From Lachnospiraceae bacterium (lineage in GTDB: Bacteria > Bacillota > Clostridia > Lachnospirales > Lachnospiraceae), in contig JAAWAV010000055.1 of the NCBI GenBank assembly GCA_022792335.1, forward strand, positions 1 to 64,000: 64,000 nt of DNA, given 5' to 3'. Shown one piece after another: positions 1 through 8,135 of the stretch. Numbering within the stretch: the first letter of the stretch is position 1; the number at the start of each line of letters is the position of its first letter. A program made the position numbers and the translations under genes. Below the pieces are notes generated by a model. The model made no database searches. It had not been told where the DNA came from and saw nothing but the letters and a program-made list of their open reading frames with translations.

Positions 1-2
1 AC

Positions 3-104
3 TGGTATTTTCAAGATCAAGTCAAAACAGAGCGAATCGGTAATCTGCACCAGTTCATAAAAAATGGTGCGTCACTTGAAGCTGTTTTGAAATTGGTAGG
101 GTAG
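3..104 (+). CDS. C-terminal fragment of an unidentified protein (cut by window edge)
   Basis: An open frame enters from the left edge and stops with TAG at 102-104, giving 33 residues that read as a real helical protein end (Q-D-Q-V-K-T-E-R-I ... S-L-E-A-V-L-K-L-V-G). I do not recognise the family; similar endings occur in Rpn-type PD-(D/E)XK nuclease/transposase proteins, but this is only an impression. It faces the truncated gene at 129-212 and may be part of the same remnant mobile or accessory patch. Confidence 0.35.
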   Translation, partial: WYFQDQVKTERIGNLHQFIKNGASLEAVLKLVG

Positions 105-128
105 TTTTGCGCAAATTTCTATATTTGC

Positions 129-212
129 TCATTTATAGTTATCAATATAAAAACAATCGTTTTTTCTGATGTCTTCAAAATCCTGATGACCAATTCCAAT
201 ACTCCTTGCCAT
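129..212 (-). pseudogene. Truncated AAA-ATPase-like/DUF1703 protein, N-terminal remnant only
   Basis: An ATG at 210-212 is preceded by a good Shine-Dalgarno (GAGGAAG). The frame opens with M-A-R-S-I-G-I-G-H-Q-D-F-E-D-I-R-K-N and F-Y-I-D, which is the start of the AAA-ATPase_like/DUF1703 family (typically about 500 residues or more, with a C-terminal PD-(D/E)XK nuclease). The frame then stops after about 27 residues, just where the family continues into its Walker A region. The rest of the gene is not found between here and the left edge, so this is a decayed or truncated copy. The surrounding 1-480 is AT-rich compared with the lysS side. Confidence 0.55.
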
Positions 213-486
213 AAGACTCACTTCCTCTCTTTCCTCTAGTATATCGGATTTCTGTAAATAACACAAATGTTTCTTTACCTTCTGTCTTCTTAAAGGAATC
301 GTCTGTACCAAAAGACCAGAGACATCTTCTGCCTCTGGCCCCTCTCCTGCTTATTTGATTATTTTCCCTTTGTAAAGTGTACTTTTTAGATTTTTTAAAA
401 ATTTGGTGTAATTGTGGTGTAGTAACAGGGAAATCAGATTGCTGAATTCTCAATTTCCCCTTTATTTATGCGGGTTTTCGGCTCTC

Positions 487-1977
487 TTACTTCTCTAATG
501 ACTTCATTGTGGGGAAGAGCAGTACGTCCCGAATGGCTAGTGAATCCGTGAACAGCATACACATCCGGTCAATGCCGTAACCGATGCCGCCGGTGGGGGG
601 CATACCGATCTCCAGTGCATTGAGGAAATCCTCGTCGGTGTGGTTTGCCTCCTCGTCACCCTGAGCGAATTGCTCCTCCTGGGCCGCGAAGCGCTCCCTC
701 TGGTCAATGGGATCGTTAAGCTCTGAGTAGGCGTTTGCCATCTCCCAGCCGTTCATAAAGAACTCGAACCGCTCCACATATTCCGGGTTGTCCGGCTTTT
801 TCTTGGTAAGAGGCGAGATCTCGATGGGATGGTCCATGACAAACGTCGGCTGGATCAGGTGCTCTTCCACAAATTCCTCAAAGAACAGACTTAAAATATC
901 CCCCTTCTTGTGGCGCGCCTCAAACTCCACATGGTGCTCCTTCGCCGCTGCTCTGGCCTCTTCCAGCGTATGAATCTCGTTAAAATCCACACCGGAATAT
1001 TTCTTCACTGCCTCTACCATAGTGATCCGCTCAAAGGGCTTGCCCAGATCCATCTCGACGCCGTTGTAGACAATGGTCGTGGTTCCAAGTACCTCTTTTG
1101 CCACATAGCGGTACATGTTCTCCGTCAGGTCCATCATACCATGATAATCCGTATACGCCTGATAAAGCTCCATCAGCGTAAATTCCGGATTGTGTCTGGT
1201 GTCCAGTCCCTCGTTTCGGAATACTCGGCCGATCTCATAGACCCGCTCCAGTCCCCCGACAATCAGTCGCTTTAAGTAGAGTTCCAGGGAAATACGCAGC
1301 TTTAAATCCTCGTCCAGGGCGTTGAAATGCGTCTCGAAGGGCCTGGCCGCCGCGCCTCCTGCATTGGAAACCAACATCGGCGTCTCCACCTCCATAAATC
1401 CCTGGGCATCCAGAAAACGGCGGATGGTGCTGATGATTTTCGACCGCTTGATAAAGGTATCCTTCACCTCCGGATTTACAATCAAATCCACGTATCGCTG
1501 GCGGTAGCGGAGATCCGTGTTTGTCAGACCGTGGAACTTCTCCGGCAGAATCTGAAGGCTCTTGGAAAGCAACGTGATCTCCTCCGCATGGATGGAGATC
1601 TCTCCCGTCTTGGTCCGAAATACGGTCCCTCGGATTCCGATAAGGTCGCCGATATCATATTTCTTAAAGGCCTTATAGGGCTCCTCGCCCACGCTGTCTC
1701 TGGCCACATAAGACTGAATGGAGCCCTGCAGATCCTGCACATGGCAAAACGACGCTTTTCCCATAACCCGTTTGGACATCATCCTGCCCGCAATAGAGAC
1801 TTCCTTTCCCTCCAGTTCGTCAAATGCCGTCCGAACTTCTTCGCTGTGATGGGTCACATCATATTTTGTAATCTGAAAAGGGTCCTTTCCCTCTTCCTGC
1901 ATTCCGAAAAGTTTCTCACGGCGCACCTTGAGAAGCTGTCCCAAATCCTGTTCCTGCGTTCTATTCTGCTCTGCCAC
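487..1977 (-). CDS. lysS: Lysyl-tRNA synthetase, class II
   Basis: Charges tRNA-Lys with lysine in the cytoplasm using ATP. The 496-residue protein has an N-terminal OB-fold anticodon-binding domain (about 55-140) and a class II catalytic core with motif 2 (R-V-F-R-N-E-G, about 252-258) and motif 3 (G-I-G-Y-G-I-D-R, about 464-471). I chose the GTG at 1975-1977 because AGAGAGGG lies just upstream and the protein then begins V-A-E-Q-N, the usual clostridial LysS start; an in-frame GTG at 1993-1995 would add six residues but has no clear ribosome-binding site. It lies 75 bases after greA and is probably co-transcribed from the promoter at 2696-2724. Confidence 0.97.
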   Translation of the reverse strand: MAEQNRTQEQDLGQLLKVRREKLFGMQEEGKDPFQITKYDVTHHSEEVRTAFDELEGKEVSIAGRMMSKRVMGKASFCHVQDLQGSIQSYVARDSVGEEPYKAFKKYDIGDLIGIRGTVFRTKTGEISIHAEEITLLSKSLQILPEKFHGLTNTDLRYRQRYVDLIVNPEVKDTFIKRSKIISTIRRFLDAQGFMEVETPMLVSNAGGAAARPFETHFNALDEDLKLRISLELYLKRLIVGGLERVYEIGRVFRNEGLDTRHNPEFTLMELYQAYTDYHGMMDLTENMYRYVAKEVLGTTTIVYNGVEMDLGKPFERITMVEAVKKYSGVDFNEIHTLEEARAAAKEHHVEFEARHKKGDILSLFFEEFVEEHLIQPTFVMDHPIEISPLTKKKPDNPEYVERFEFFMNGWEMANAYSELNDPIDQRERFAAQEEQFAQGDEEANHTDEDFLNALEIGMPPTGGIGYGIDRMCMLFTDSLAIRDVLLFPTMKSLEK

Positions 1978-2052
1978 GTTTTCCCTCTCTTCCACCGCTG
2001 TTCATCTGCCGGGTTTCTTAGCTCTGTTCCTGCGCCGGCTTCTTTATCGTTT

Positions 2053-2538
2053 CTATGACACCCGCTTGATATCAAGCACTTTATATTCCACATCTCCTGC
2101 CTGGGTTTCCACCACAACCGTCTCGCCGACCCGTTTCCCAAGCAGCGCTCTCCCTACCGGAGACTCATTGGAAATCTTATTCTGGAGACTGTTTGCTTCT
2201 GTAGAACCGACAATTCGGAAATCCATTTCCTCCTCGTACTCCACATCGTAAACCTTGACCTCGCAGCCTACACTGATTTTATCCAGCTCTATTTCGTCCT
2301 CTACGACCACTTCCGCATTTTTCAGCAGCTTCTCCAGCTCTTCGATACGAAGCTCGATATCTCTCTGCTCATCTTTTGCCGCATCGTACTCAGCGTTCTC
2401 AGAAAGGTCGCCCTGCTCTCTTGCCTCTTTGATCTTCTGAGCAATCTCTCTCCGTTTCACTACCTTCAAGTCTGCCAGCTCTTCCTCATACTTCTTAAGG
2501 CCGGCATAGGTCAGAATGTTTTTCTTTGTTTCTGCCAT
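2053..2538 (-). CDS. greA: Transcription elongation factor GreA
   Basis: Rescues backtracked RNA polymerase by stimulating cleavage of the nascent RNA 3' end. The 161-residue length is normal: an N-terminal coiled coil (about 1-75) carrying the acidic tip ([12 protein letters not shown] at about 44-55) and a C-terminal FKBP-like domain. The ATG start has GAAGAGG upstream. It is followed by lysS, a gene pair seen in many Firmicutes, and is preceded by a very strong sigma-A promoter at 2696-2724, leaving a leader of about 150 bases. Confidence 0.97.
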   Translation of the reverse strand: MAETKKNILTYAGLKKYEEELADLKVVKRREIAQKIKEAREQGDLSENAEYDAAKDEQRDIELRIEELEKLLKNAEVVVEDEIELDKISVGCEVKVYDVEYEEEMDFRIVGSTEANSLQNKISNESPVGRALLGKRVGETVVVETQAGDVEYKVLDIKRVS

Positions 2539-2695
2539 ACCTCTTCAGATCCCTTTCTTTGTTTCTTTTTTCCGCCTGCCGCATTCTATTATATGTCTTT
2601 TGTACCCTTGATTATCCTTTGCGCCGAAAACTGTAACTCCCGGCGGAAGCTCAACTATTACCCCTTCAGGCAGGCGGACTCACGTCCATCAAGGT

Positions 2696-2724
2696 ATTAT
2701 ATCCCAAAGCCTGGGGATTGTCAA
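2696..2724 (-). promoter_or_regulatory. Strong sigma-A promoter for greA-lysS
   Basis: On the minus strand TTGACA (2719-2724) and TATAAT (2696-2701) match both consensus hexamers exactly with a 17-base spacer. One arm of the dusB 3' hairpin (2706-2717) lies inside the spacer. Transcription would start near 2689. A second TATAAT at about 2589-2594 lacks a -35 box. Confidence 0.85.
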
Positions 2725-2753
2725 TATTCTCAGACTGCCTTTCCCCAGGCTTT
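2706..2753 (-). repeat. 12-bp inverted repeat at the 3' end of dusB
   Basis: AAAGCCTGGGGA and its exact complement (2706-2717 and 2742-2753) are separated by 24 bases; the outer arm touches the dusB stop codon. No T-run follows on either strand, so it is not a classic terminator. It overlaps the greA promoter, so it could act as an mRNA 3' stabiliser for dusB or as a protein-binding dyad. Confidence 0.6.
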
Positions 2754-3766
2754 CACATTCCGTTTTCTGCCCTTCCTGCCGTCCATTCTGACAATAGTTC
2801 CTCCAGTCCTGACAAGGTTTCTACCCGGTTCACAGCCTCTCTAAGAGAGGAAGAATGAGGACTGCCGGCCGTATACCAGGCCACATGTTTTCGCATCTCC
2901 CGCATGGCCTGCGCCTCGCCTTTAAATTCTGAAAGCATCCTGCCATGGCGCAAAATCATCCCCCGGATCTCGTCAGGTTTCGGTCTTGGCAGTATATTCC
3001 CCGTCTCCATAAATTCCTTTATTTCCCTGAAAATCCAGGGATTCCCTCTGGCGCCTCTGGCCACCATAACGCCGTCGCATCCAGTTTCTTTCATCATTCT
3101 TTCGGCATCCTCTGCCTGAAAAATATCTCCGTTTCCAATAACTGGTATGGAAACTACTTCCTTCACCTTCCGGATGATATCCCAATCGGCTTTTCCAGAA
3201 TAATACTGCTCTCTGGTTCTTCCATGAACCGCAATTGCCGAAACTCCGGCGTCCTCAGCAATCTTGGCAATTTCCGTCGCATTGACATGCGCTTCGTCAA
3301 AACCTTTGCGGATTTTAACTGTGACCGGCTTTTTTACAGCCTTCACTATAGCCCGGAGGATCTCTCCGGCCAGCTTCGGCTCCCTCATGAGCGCAGAACC
3401 TTCCCGGTTATTCACCACCTTGGGGACCGGGCAGCCCATATTAAAATCAATGACGTCATAAGGCCCTGGCTCCAGAAACGCCGCAATCTCTCCAAGAAGC
3501 TCCGGCTCTGAGCCAAAAAGCTGCATGGAAACAGGCCGTTCTGTCTCACTCACTGTGAGCAGTTCACGGCTGTTCCTGTTTTCCCGGGAGGACTTTCTGG
3601 CATAAAAAACTGCTTTCGCACTTACCATTTCCGTACATACCAGCCCGCATCCCATCTCCCGGCAAAGCATACGAAAAGGCAGGTCTGTCACGCCTGCCAT
3701 TGGTGCCAGTACTACCGGAATATCTAAAACCACGCCTCCGATTGCCAGCTTTTTCTCTCTGTTCAT
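2753..3766 (-). CDS. dusB: tRNA-dihydrouridine synthase (DusB family)
   Basis: FMN enzyme that reduces specific uridines in the tRNA D-loop to dihydrouridine. The 337-residue protein has the Dus TIM barrel (about 15-250), with the P-M-A-G-V-T-D FMN motif (22-28), the catalytic cysteine in N-M-G-C-P (Cys112), V-R-G/H-G-R-T phosphate contacts, and a C-terminal helical domain. Its start overlaps the preceding small gene by four bases (ATGA), so translation is probably coupled. In Bacillus and clostridia dus genes commonly sit just upstream of greA-lysS, as here. Confidence 0.95.
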   Translation of the reverse strand: MNREKKLAIGGVVLDIPVVLAPMAGVTDLPFRMLCREMGCGLVCTEMVSAKAVFYARKSSRENRNSRELLTVSETERPVSMQLFGSEPELLGEIAAFLEPGPYDVIDFNMGCPVPKVVNNREGSALMREPKLAGEILRAIVKAVKKPVTVKIRKGFDEAHVNATEIAKIAEDAGVSAIAVHGRTREQYYSGKADWDIIRKVKEVVSIPVIGNGDIFQAEDAERMMKETGCDGVMVARGARGNPWIFREIKEFMETGNILPRPKPDEIRGMILRHGRMLSEFKGEAQAMREMRKHVAWYTAGSPHSSSLREAVNRVETLSGLEELLSEWTAGRAENGM

Positions 3767-4104
3767 AGTTTTTCCGGCTCCGCCAGGTAAAAGGTTCTGT
3801 AAAACAGCTCCAGAGATTCTAAAAACGGCCTTCTGTCCCGCTGAATCTGCTTCACCTTCAGCGCACTCCCAATCTCATCAAAGAAACCGTCGCCTTCCTC
3901 ACTTTCTACTCTGAGAAGCAGATTCCCTTCTTTATCAAATTCCATCAGCAGGATTCCTCCCACCTCTTCCACATAGAGAACACAGAGAGCCTGCAAATCT
4001 CGCTTAATCTCTTCCGGCAGCATAGAAAAATCTTCATTAAAATAATACTTCTGCGTATAATGATTCGCTCCGCACAGGACCTTATTTCCATCTGTATCAT
4101 ACAT
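3763..4104 (-). CDS. Conserved hypothetical protein (DUF6145-like)
   Basis: A 113-residue acidic soluble protein without membrane segments. I recognise the pattern C-G-A-N near the N-terminus, Y-Y-F-N, V-E-E-V-G-G-I-L and F-D-E-I-G-S-A-L-K-V as a small family of unknown function restricted to Lachnospiraceae-type clostridia (DUF6145, from memory). The ATG at 4102-4104 lies within the birA stop region (eight-base overlap) with a GGGGGG stretch nine bases upstream; a longer frame starting at 4167 would run deep into birA. It is sandwiched between birA and dusB with overlaps on both sides, indicating one tightly coupled operon. Function unknown. Confidence 0.8.
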   Translation of the reverse strand: MYDTDGNKVLCGANHYTQKYYFNEDFSMLPEEIKRDLQALCVLYVEEVGGILLMEFDKEGNLLLRVESEEGDGFFDEIGSALKVKQIQRDRRPFLESLELFYRTFYLAEPEKL

Positions 4105-5080
4105 ATCCGTATACCCCCCTGACAGACACTTCGCCGGAATCCACAGCCTTTGTCCCACGCCCGTCATCCGACTCTACCAAAAGGCGGCCATGTCTGTCTA
4201 TCCCTCTGGCCATCCCTCTCCATTCCCCTCCCGGATCCAGTACGCATACCGTCTCGTTTCTGTTGAGAAGTCTGCTTTCATAGGCTTCCTTCAGAAGGGA
4301 TAAATCCGCCGTCTGCAAAAATCTATCATAATACTGTTCAAAGGCTTTCCAGACTCCGGCAATCACAGCGGCGCGGCTGATCCTCTCCCCCTTTTCAAGG
4401 AATAGAGAGGTCGCCCGCTCCTGCAGTTCTTCCGGAAATTCTGCAAGATTGGCGTTGATTCCGATTCCAACCACCACATGATTGATATAATCCGGTTCCG
4501 CACTCATTTCCGTCAGAATCCCACAGACCTTTTTTCCTGCGAGGACAATATCATTGGGCCATTTGATCCCGACCTCCAACCCAGTCGCCTCCAAAATCCC
4601 GTCAGCTACGGCCATAGCCGCCACCAGCGTCAACATGGAAGCCCGTGAAGGCGGAAAGTCCGGCTTTAATAATATGGTCATCCAAATTCCGGTTCCCCGC
4701 TGTGACGACCAGCTCCGGCCGCGACGGCCCTTTCCCGCTTCCTGAAATTCTGCTACTACCAGAGTCCCATGACCGGCCCCTGCCTCGGCCAAACGCTTTG
4801 CTTCATTGTTAGTTGAATCCGTCTTTTCCAAAAAAACGATCGGGTGCCCTGCCCATCCGGTATCCAGTCTGGAACTGATTTCTTCTTTTGTCACCAGATC
4901 CGGTCCGCCAGAGAAATGATAGCCTTTGTTCTGCACCGCCTCTATGAGATAGCCCTCTTCTTTTAGCTGTCCGATAGCCTTCCAGACGGCTGTACGGGAA
5001 ACAGAAAGTTTCCCACAAAGCTCCTGGCCGGATACATACCCTTTTTCTTCCCGCAACAGCCTTAAAATCTTTGCTTTCAC
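4097..5080 (-). CDS. birA: Bifunctional biotin-[acetyl-CoA-carboxylase] ligase / biotin operon repressor
   Basis: Makes biotinyl-AMP, transfers biotin to carrier lysines of carboxylases, and as a holo-dimer may repress biotin genes. The 327-residue product has a winged-helix domain (about 1-60), the BPL catalytic domain with G-K-G-R-R-G-R-S-W (about 116-124) and K-W-P-N-D (about 174-178), and a C-terminal SH3-like domain. The start is the GTG at 5078-5080, placed five bases after GGAGGT; longer frames would run into the membrane-protein gene, whose stop is only three bases upstream. The presence of the helix-turn-helix marks it as a group II (regulatory) BirA. Confidence 0.95.
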   Translation of the reverse strand: MKAKILRLLREEKGYVSGQELCGKLSVSRTAVWKAIGQLKEEGYLIEAVQNKGYHFSGGPDLVTKEEISSRLDTGWAGHPIVFLEKTDSTNNEAKRLAEAGAGHGTLVVAEFQEAGKGRRGRSWSSQRGTGIWMTILLKPDFPPSRASMLTLVAAMAVADGILEATGLEVGIKWPNDIVLAGKKVCGILTEMSAEPDYINHVVVGIGINANLAEFPEELQERATSLFLEKGERISRAAVIAGVWKAFEQYYDRFLQTADLSLLKEAYESRLLNRNETVCVLDPGGEWRGMARGIDRHGRLLVESDDGRGTKAVDSGEVSVRGVYGYV

Positions 5081-5082
5081 AT

Positions 5083-5394
5083 CTACCTCCAAAGACAGAG
5101 AGCGCCAACTACACTGAGAATCACCAGAACCCCCGCAAGGAAAAACAGGCTGATCCCCAACGCTTTTCTTCTTCCACTTTTTCTTCCGTATCCTCCCGCC
5201 ATCCGCGGAATCCCGAGCAGACACTGGAAAGCAGCCGCCAGGAGAAATATAATTGGAAACAGCCAGGCATTTTTCTCCGGCTCAATAAAAGAAACAATTC
5301 CCACTGCAATTACCGCCAAACCCACGATCGCGGACAATACGTCAAATACAGTCTGCCTGGTATACGGGTTCTTTTTCGTTCTGTTTACGTACAT
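5083..5394 (-). CDS. Small three-helix membrane protein of unknown function
   Basis: A 103-residue protein starting with a basic segment (N-R-T-K-K-N-P-Y), then three hydrophobic segments at about 20-37, 43-62 and 78-99 separated by a basic loop (G-R-K-S-G-R-R-K). I think it belongs to the DUF6637 group of Lachnospiraceae, but this is from memory. It has a GGGAG ribosome-binding site and ends two bases before the birA start, so it is probably co-translated with birA. Confidence 0.75.
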   Translation of the reverse strand: MYVNRTKKNPYTRQTVFDVLSAIVGLAVIAVGIVSFIEPEKNAWLFPIIFLLAAAFQCLLGIPRMAGGYGRKSGRRKALGISLFFLAGVLVILSVVGALCLWR

Positions 5395-5448
5395 TAATTC
5401 TAATCTCCCATATATGGTAAAAAAGAACTTCTCTTATCGTAAGGAAGC

Positions 5449-6396
5449 TTACTCGCCAAGGGTCGCCACCATCACTGCCTTAATGGTATGCATCCTGTTT
5501 TCTGCCTCGTCAAATACCACCGAACGCTCCGACTCAAACACCTCTTCTGTCACTTCATTTCCCTTCACTGCCGGCAGGCAATGCATGAAAATCGCGCCTT
5601 CCTTTCCCGTCGCATCCATAAGCGCCCGGTTTACCTGGTAAGGCTTCAAAAGCGCCATCCGCTCGGCCGCTTTTTCTTCCTCTCCCATGGAGCACCATAC
5701 ATCCGTATAAATCACATCCGCGCCTTTTACAGCCGCCGGATCATCCGTAATGGTCAGTGTACTTCCGGCCTCGTCTGCATAGCCTCTGCAGACTTCCACC
5801 AATTCTTCTTCCGGCCAAAGCGCCTTCGGCGCAATAATGGTACAATTCACTCCCATTTTCCCACATCCTACCATCAGACTGTTGGACATATTGTTGCGGC
5901 CGTCGCCAATGAATACAAAATTCAGACCCGCAAGACGTCCGAAGTTCTCCCGCATGGTCAAAAAATCCGCCAAAATCTGAGTGGGGTGGTAATCATCCGT
6001 CAGACCGTTCCAGACCACAACCCCGGAATGTTTTGCCAGAGCCTCCACATGGGAGTGGAGAAATCCGCGAAACTCAATTCCGTCAAACATACGGCCGAGC
6101 ACCCTCGCCGTATCCTCCACACTCTCCTTCTTACCAAGTTGAATCTCCCCTTTTCCCAGATATGTGGGAAAAGCTCCTTCGTCGTTTCCGGCCACTGTAA
6201 ATGCACAGCGGGTCCTGGTCGAGGGCTTTTCAAAAATCAGCGCAAGATTTTTTCCTTTTAAACTGTTCCCGGTAATGCCCCGTTTTTTCTTTTCCTTCAA
6301 GTCCGCCGCCAGGTCCAGAAAATTCTGGATTTCTTCCGGCGTAAAATCTTTCAGCGTTAAAAAATTCCGTCCCTTAAGACTCTTCATAATCTCCAT
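5449..6396 (-). CDS. argF: Ornithine carbamoyltransferase
   Basis: Joins carbamoyl phosphate and ornithine to citrulline in arginine biosynthesis (or runs in reverse in the arginine deiminase pathway). The 315-residue protein has the carbamoyl-phosphate motif S-T-R-T-R (59-63), the ornithine-side D-x-x-x-S-M-G, and the catalytic H-C-L-P (272-275). The ATG used has GGAGG eleven bases upstream; a second ATG at 6385-6387 is also possible. No other arg genes are near; it follows the nfeD-SPFH pair with a 22-base gap. Confidence 0.95.
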   Translation of the reverse strand: MEIMKSLKGRNFLTLKDFTPEEIQNFLDLAADLKEKKKRGITGNSLKGKNLALIFEKPSTRTRCAFTVAGNDEGAFPTYLGKGEIQLGKKESVEDTARVLGRMFDGIEFRGFLHSHVEALAKHSGVVVWNGLTDDYHPTQILADFLTMRENFGRLAGLNFVFIGDGRNNMSNSLMVGCGKMGVNCTIIAPKALWPEEELVEVCRGYADEAGSTLTITDDPAAVKGADVIYTDVWCSMGEEEKAAERMALLKPYQVNRALMDATGKEGAIFMHCLPAVKGNEVTEEVFESERSVVFDEAENRMHTIKAVMVATLGE

Positions 6397-6418
6397 CGAT
6401 ACCTTATCCTCCGTCTGC

Positions 6419-7375
6419 TCAATCCTTCGCTACTTCTACCAAGCTTTTAATCCCGCCTGCAATTCCCTGAATCTCCGAGGGAATAATAATCTTCGTCGCT
6501 TTTCCGTCAGCCGCCTTGGCAAACGCCTCCAAACTCTTAAGCCGCAGTACAGACTCGTCGGCCCCGGCCTCTTTGATCAGACGGATTCCCTCCGCATTTG
6601 CCTCCTGCACCTTCAAAATAGCCTGGGCCTGCCCCTCTGCCTCGCGAATCGTCGCCTCTTTCTTGGCTTCCGCCCGCAGGATTGCCGCCTGCTTCTCCGC
6701 CTCCGCATCCAAAATAGCGGATTCCTTCTTGCCTTCTGCTACCAAAATCGTGGATTTCTTCTCACCTTCCGCCTGCAAAATTTTCTCACGGCGCTCACGC
6801 TCCGCCTTCATCTGCTTCTCCATGGAATCCTGAATTTCCCTGGGCGGAATAATATTCTTCAGCTCCACGCGGTTGACCTTGATCCCCCAGGGGTCCGTCG
6901 CCACGTCAAGCTGTGTGCGCATCTTGGTATTGATCAGTTCTCTGGAGGTCAGAGTCTGATCCAGTTCCAGATCGCCGATGATGTTTCTCAAAGTCGTAGC
7001 CGTCAGATTCTCAATGGCCATCAGGGGATTCTCCACTCCATAAGCGTAGAGTTTCGGATCCGTAATCTGGAAAAAGACCACCGTATCAATCTGCATGGTG
7101 ACATTATCCTTTGTAATCACCGGCTGAGGCTTAAAATCAATGACCTGTTCTTTTAAGTTCACCCGTTTTGCCACCCGATCAATAAAAGGCGCTTTCACAT
7201 GCAGTCCTACCGACCAGGTCGTCCGATAACCGCCCAGCCGCTCCAGAACCACGGCCTTCGCCTGAGGCACGATCTTGATACAGGACGCCGCAATCATCAG
7301 CACAACAACTGCCAGAATAGCGACAGCCGCCAAAACCCATACATTGCCCGCTGCAATCAAAAAACTTCCATTCAT
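6419..7375 (-). CDS. SPFH/band 7 (stomatin/QmcA-like) membrane scaffold protein
   Basis: Predicted membrane-microdomain scaffold. The 318-residue protein has one N-terminal membrane segment (about 10-32), the SPFH domain (about 35-190, with A-V-V-L-E-R-L-G and the typical [14 protein letters not shown] segment) and a long A/E/K-rich coiled coil (about 195-270) used for oligomerisation. It has a strong GAGGAGG site. It lies directly after an NfeD gene; SPFH-NfeD pairs are a widely conserved operon in which NfeD anchors or modulates the SPFH oligomer. Confidence 0.93.
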   Translation of the reverse strand: MNGSFLIAAGNVWVLAAVAILAVVVLMIAASCIKIVPQAKAVVLERLGGYRTTWSVGLHVKAPFIDRVAKRVNLKEQVIDFKPQPVITKDNVTMQIDTVVFFQITDPKLYAYGVENPLMAIENLTATTLRNIIGDLELDQTLTSRELINTKMRTQLDVATDPWGIKVNRVELKNIIPPREIQDSMEKQMKAERERREKILQAEGEKKSTILVAEGKKESAILDAEAEKQAAILRAEAKKEATIREAEGQAQAILKVQEANAEGIRLIKEAGADESVLRLKSLEAFAKAADGKATKIIIPSEIQGIAGGIKSLVEVAKD

Positions 7376-7437
7376 AGTTCTTCCTCCTCATGGATAAATA
7401 AATTCGGAAATATTCCTCTCCCCGATTCCTCCGGATA

Positions 7438-7869
7438 TCACTTTATGGTACGGACAATCAGCTTTACGCCTCTGACTGCCTCAATCGTTACCCTGCTTCC
7501 CTGCATGATGATTTCATCTTCATCTGCAGCGCGGGCAGACCAGTACTGCCCGGATACAACTGCCTCGCCCATATCCATCCTGTTATTAATCTGCTCCGTC
7601 ACGCGGGCCTCCTGGCCGATGATCCTCTCTACGTTGGTCTTTTCCGTTCCTCTGTTGATATATCGCTTGGCAAAGGGCCTTGTAAATACCAGAAGCAAAA
7701 GAGAAATCACGACAAATAAAACAATCTGAAGCGGCAGCGCCGCTCCGGCCACACATGCGATAAAGGCAACCAACGCCCCTCCTGCAAACCAAATGGTGGT
7801 AAGTCCCATCGTGAGTGCCTCAATCACCAGGAGTACAATAATCCCTGCAAGCCAGTACACTGCAACCAC
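7438..7869 (-). CDS. NfeD family membrane protein
   Basis: A 143-residue short-form NfeD: hydrophobic segments at about 3-24, 26-44 and 46-64, then a C-terminal OB-fold (about 85-143) with G-x-x-A and G-S-R-V-T-I-E-A motifs. The long-form serine-protease domain is absent. I chose the GTG at 7867-7869, eight bases after AGGAGG; an earlier in-frame GTG overlaps the Shine-Dalgarno itself. First gene after the promoter at 7945-7973 and partner of the SPFH protein downstream. Confidence 0.9.
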   Translation of the reverse strand: MVAVYWLAGIIVLLVIEALTMGLTTIWFAGGALVAFIACVAGAALPLQIVLFVVISLLLLVFTRPFAKRYINRGTEKTNVERIIGQEARVTEQINNRMDMGEAVVSGQYWSARAADEDEIIMQGSRVTIEAVRGVKLIVRTIK

Positions 7870-7944
7870 AGCGCACACCTCCTTTACGCCTTTACATACC
7901 TATCCGAAAAACTGCTGCTTTGCATCCCGGATTTTCTTAAACTC

Positions 7945-7973
7945 AGTATACCCCAATTTGGAAGTTATTACAA
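7945..7973 (-). promoter_or_regulatory. Sigma-A promoter for the nfeD-SPFH-argF run
   Basis: TTGTAA (7968-7973), 17-base spacer, TATACT (7945-7950) on the minus strand, about 75 bases before the nfeD GTG. The terminator at 8019-8057 separates it from the preceding gene. Confidence 0.6.
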
Positions 7974-8018
7974 GATGTCAATCAAAGAGATTCCTGTATA
8001 CACACTCTCATACGTAAA

Positions 8019-8057
8019 AACTGCCGTACTCTCGATCTCTCGATGGATACGGCAGTT
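8019..8057 (-). terminator. Rho-independent terminator of the 3D-domain lipoprotein gene
   Basis: A perfect 10-bp stem (AACTGCCGTA / TACGGCAGTT, arms 8019-8028 and 8048-8057) followed on the minus strand by TTTTTACG. It lies 79 bases beyond the gene's stop codon. Confidence 0.85.
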
Positions 8058-8135
8058 CTTTCTGCTTTGTATTCTGTTTTTATAGCCTCACTGTCTTACT
8101 TTTCGTCTTTCTGATATCCCTGCAAAGTCAATCGC

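Noticed and set aside
315-337. Terminator for lysS (CCAGAG...CTCTGG hairpin)
   Set aside because: The stem is only six bases with no proper T-run and lies about 150 bases from the stop; I could not place the real lysS terminator.
1327-2058. Long plus-strand frame opposite lysS
   Set aside because: It is a shadow of the lysS coding strand in a GC-rich gene; there is no ribosome-binding site or recognisable domain.
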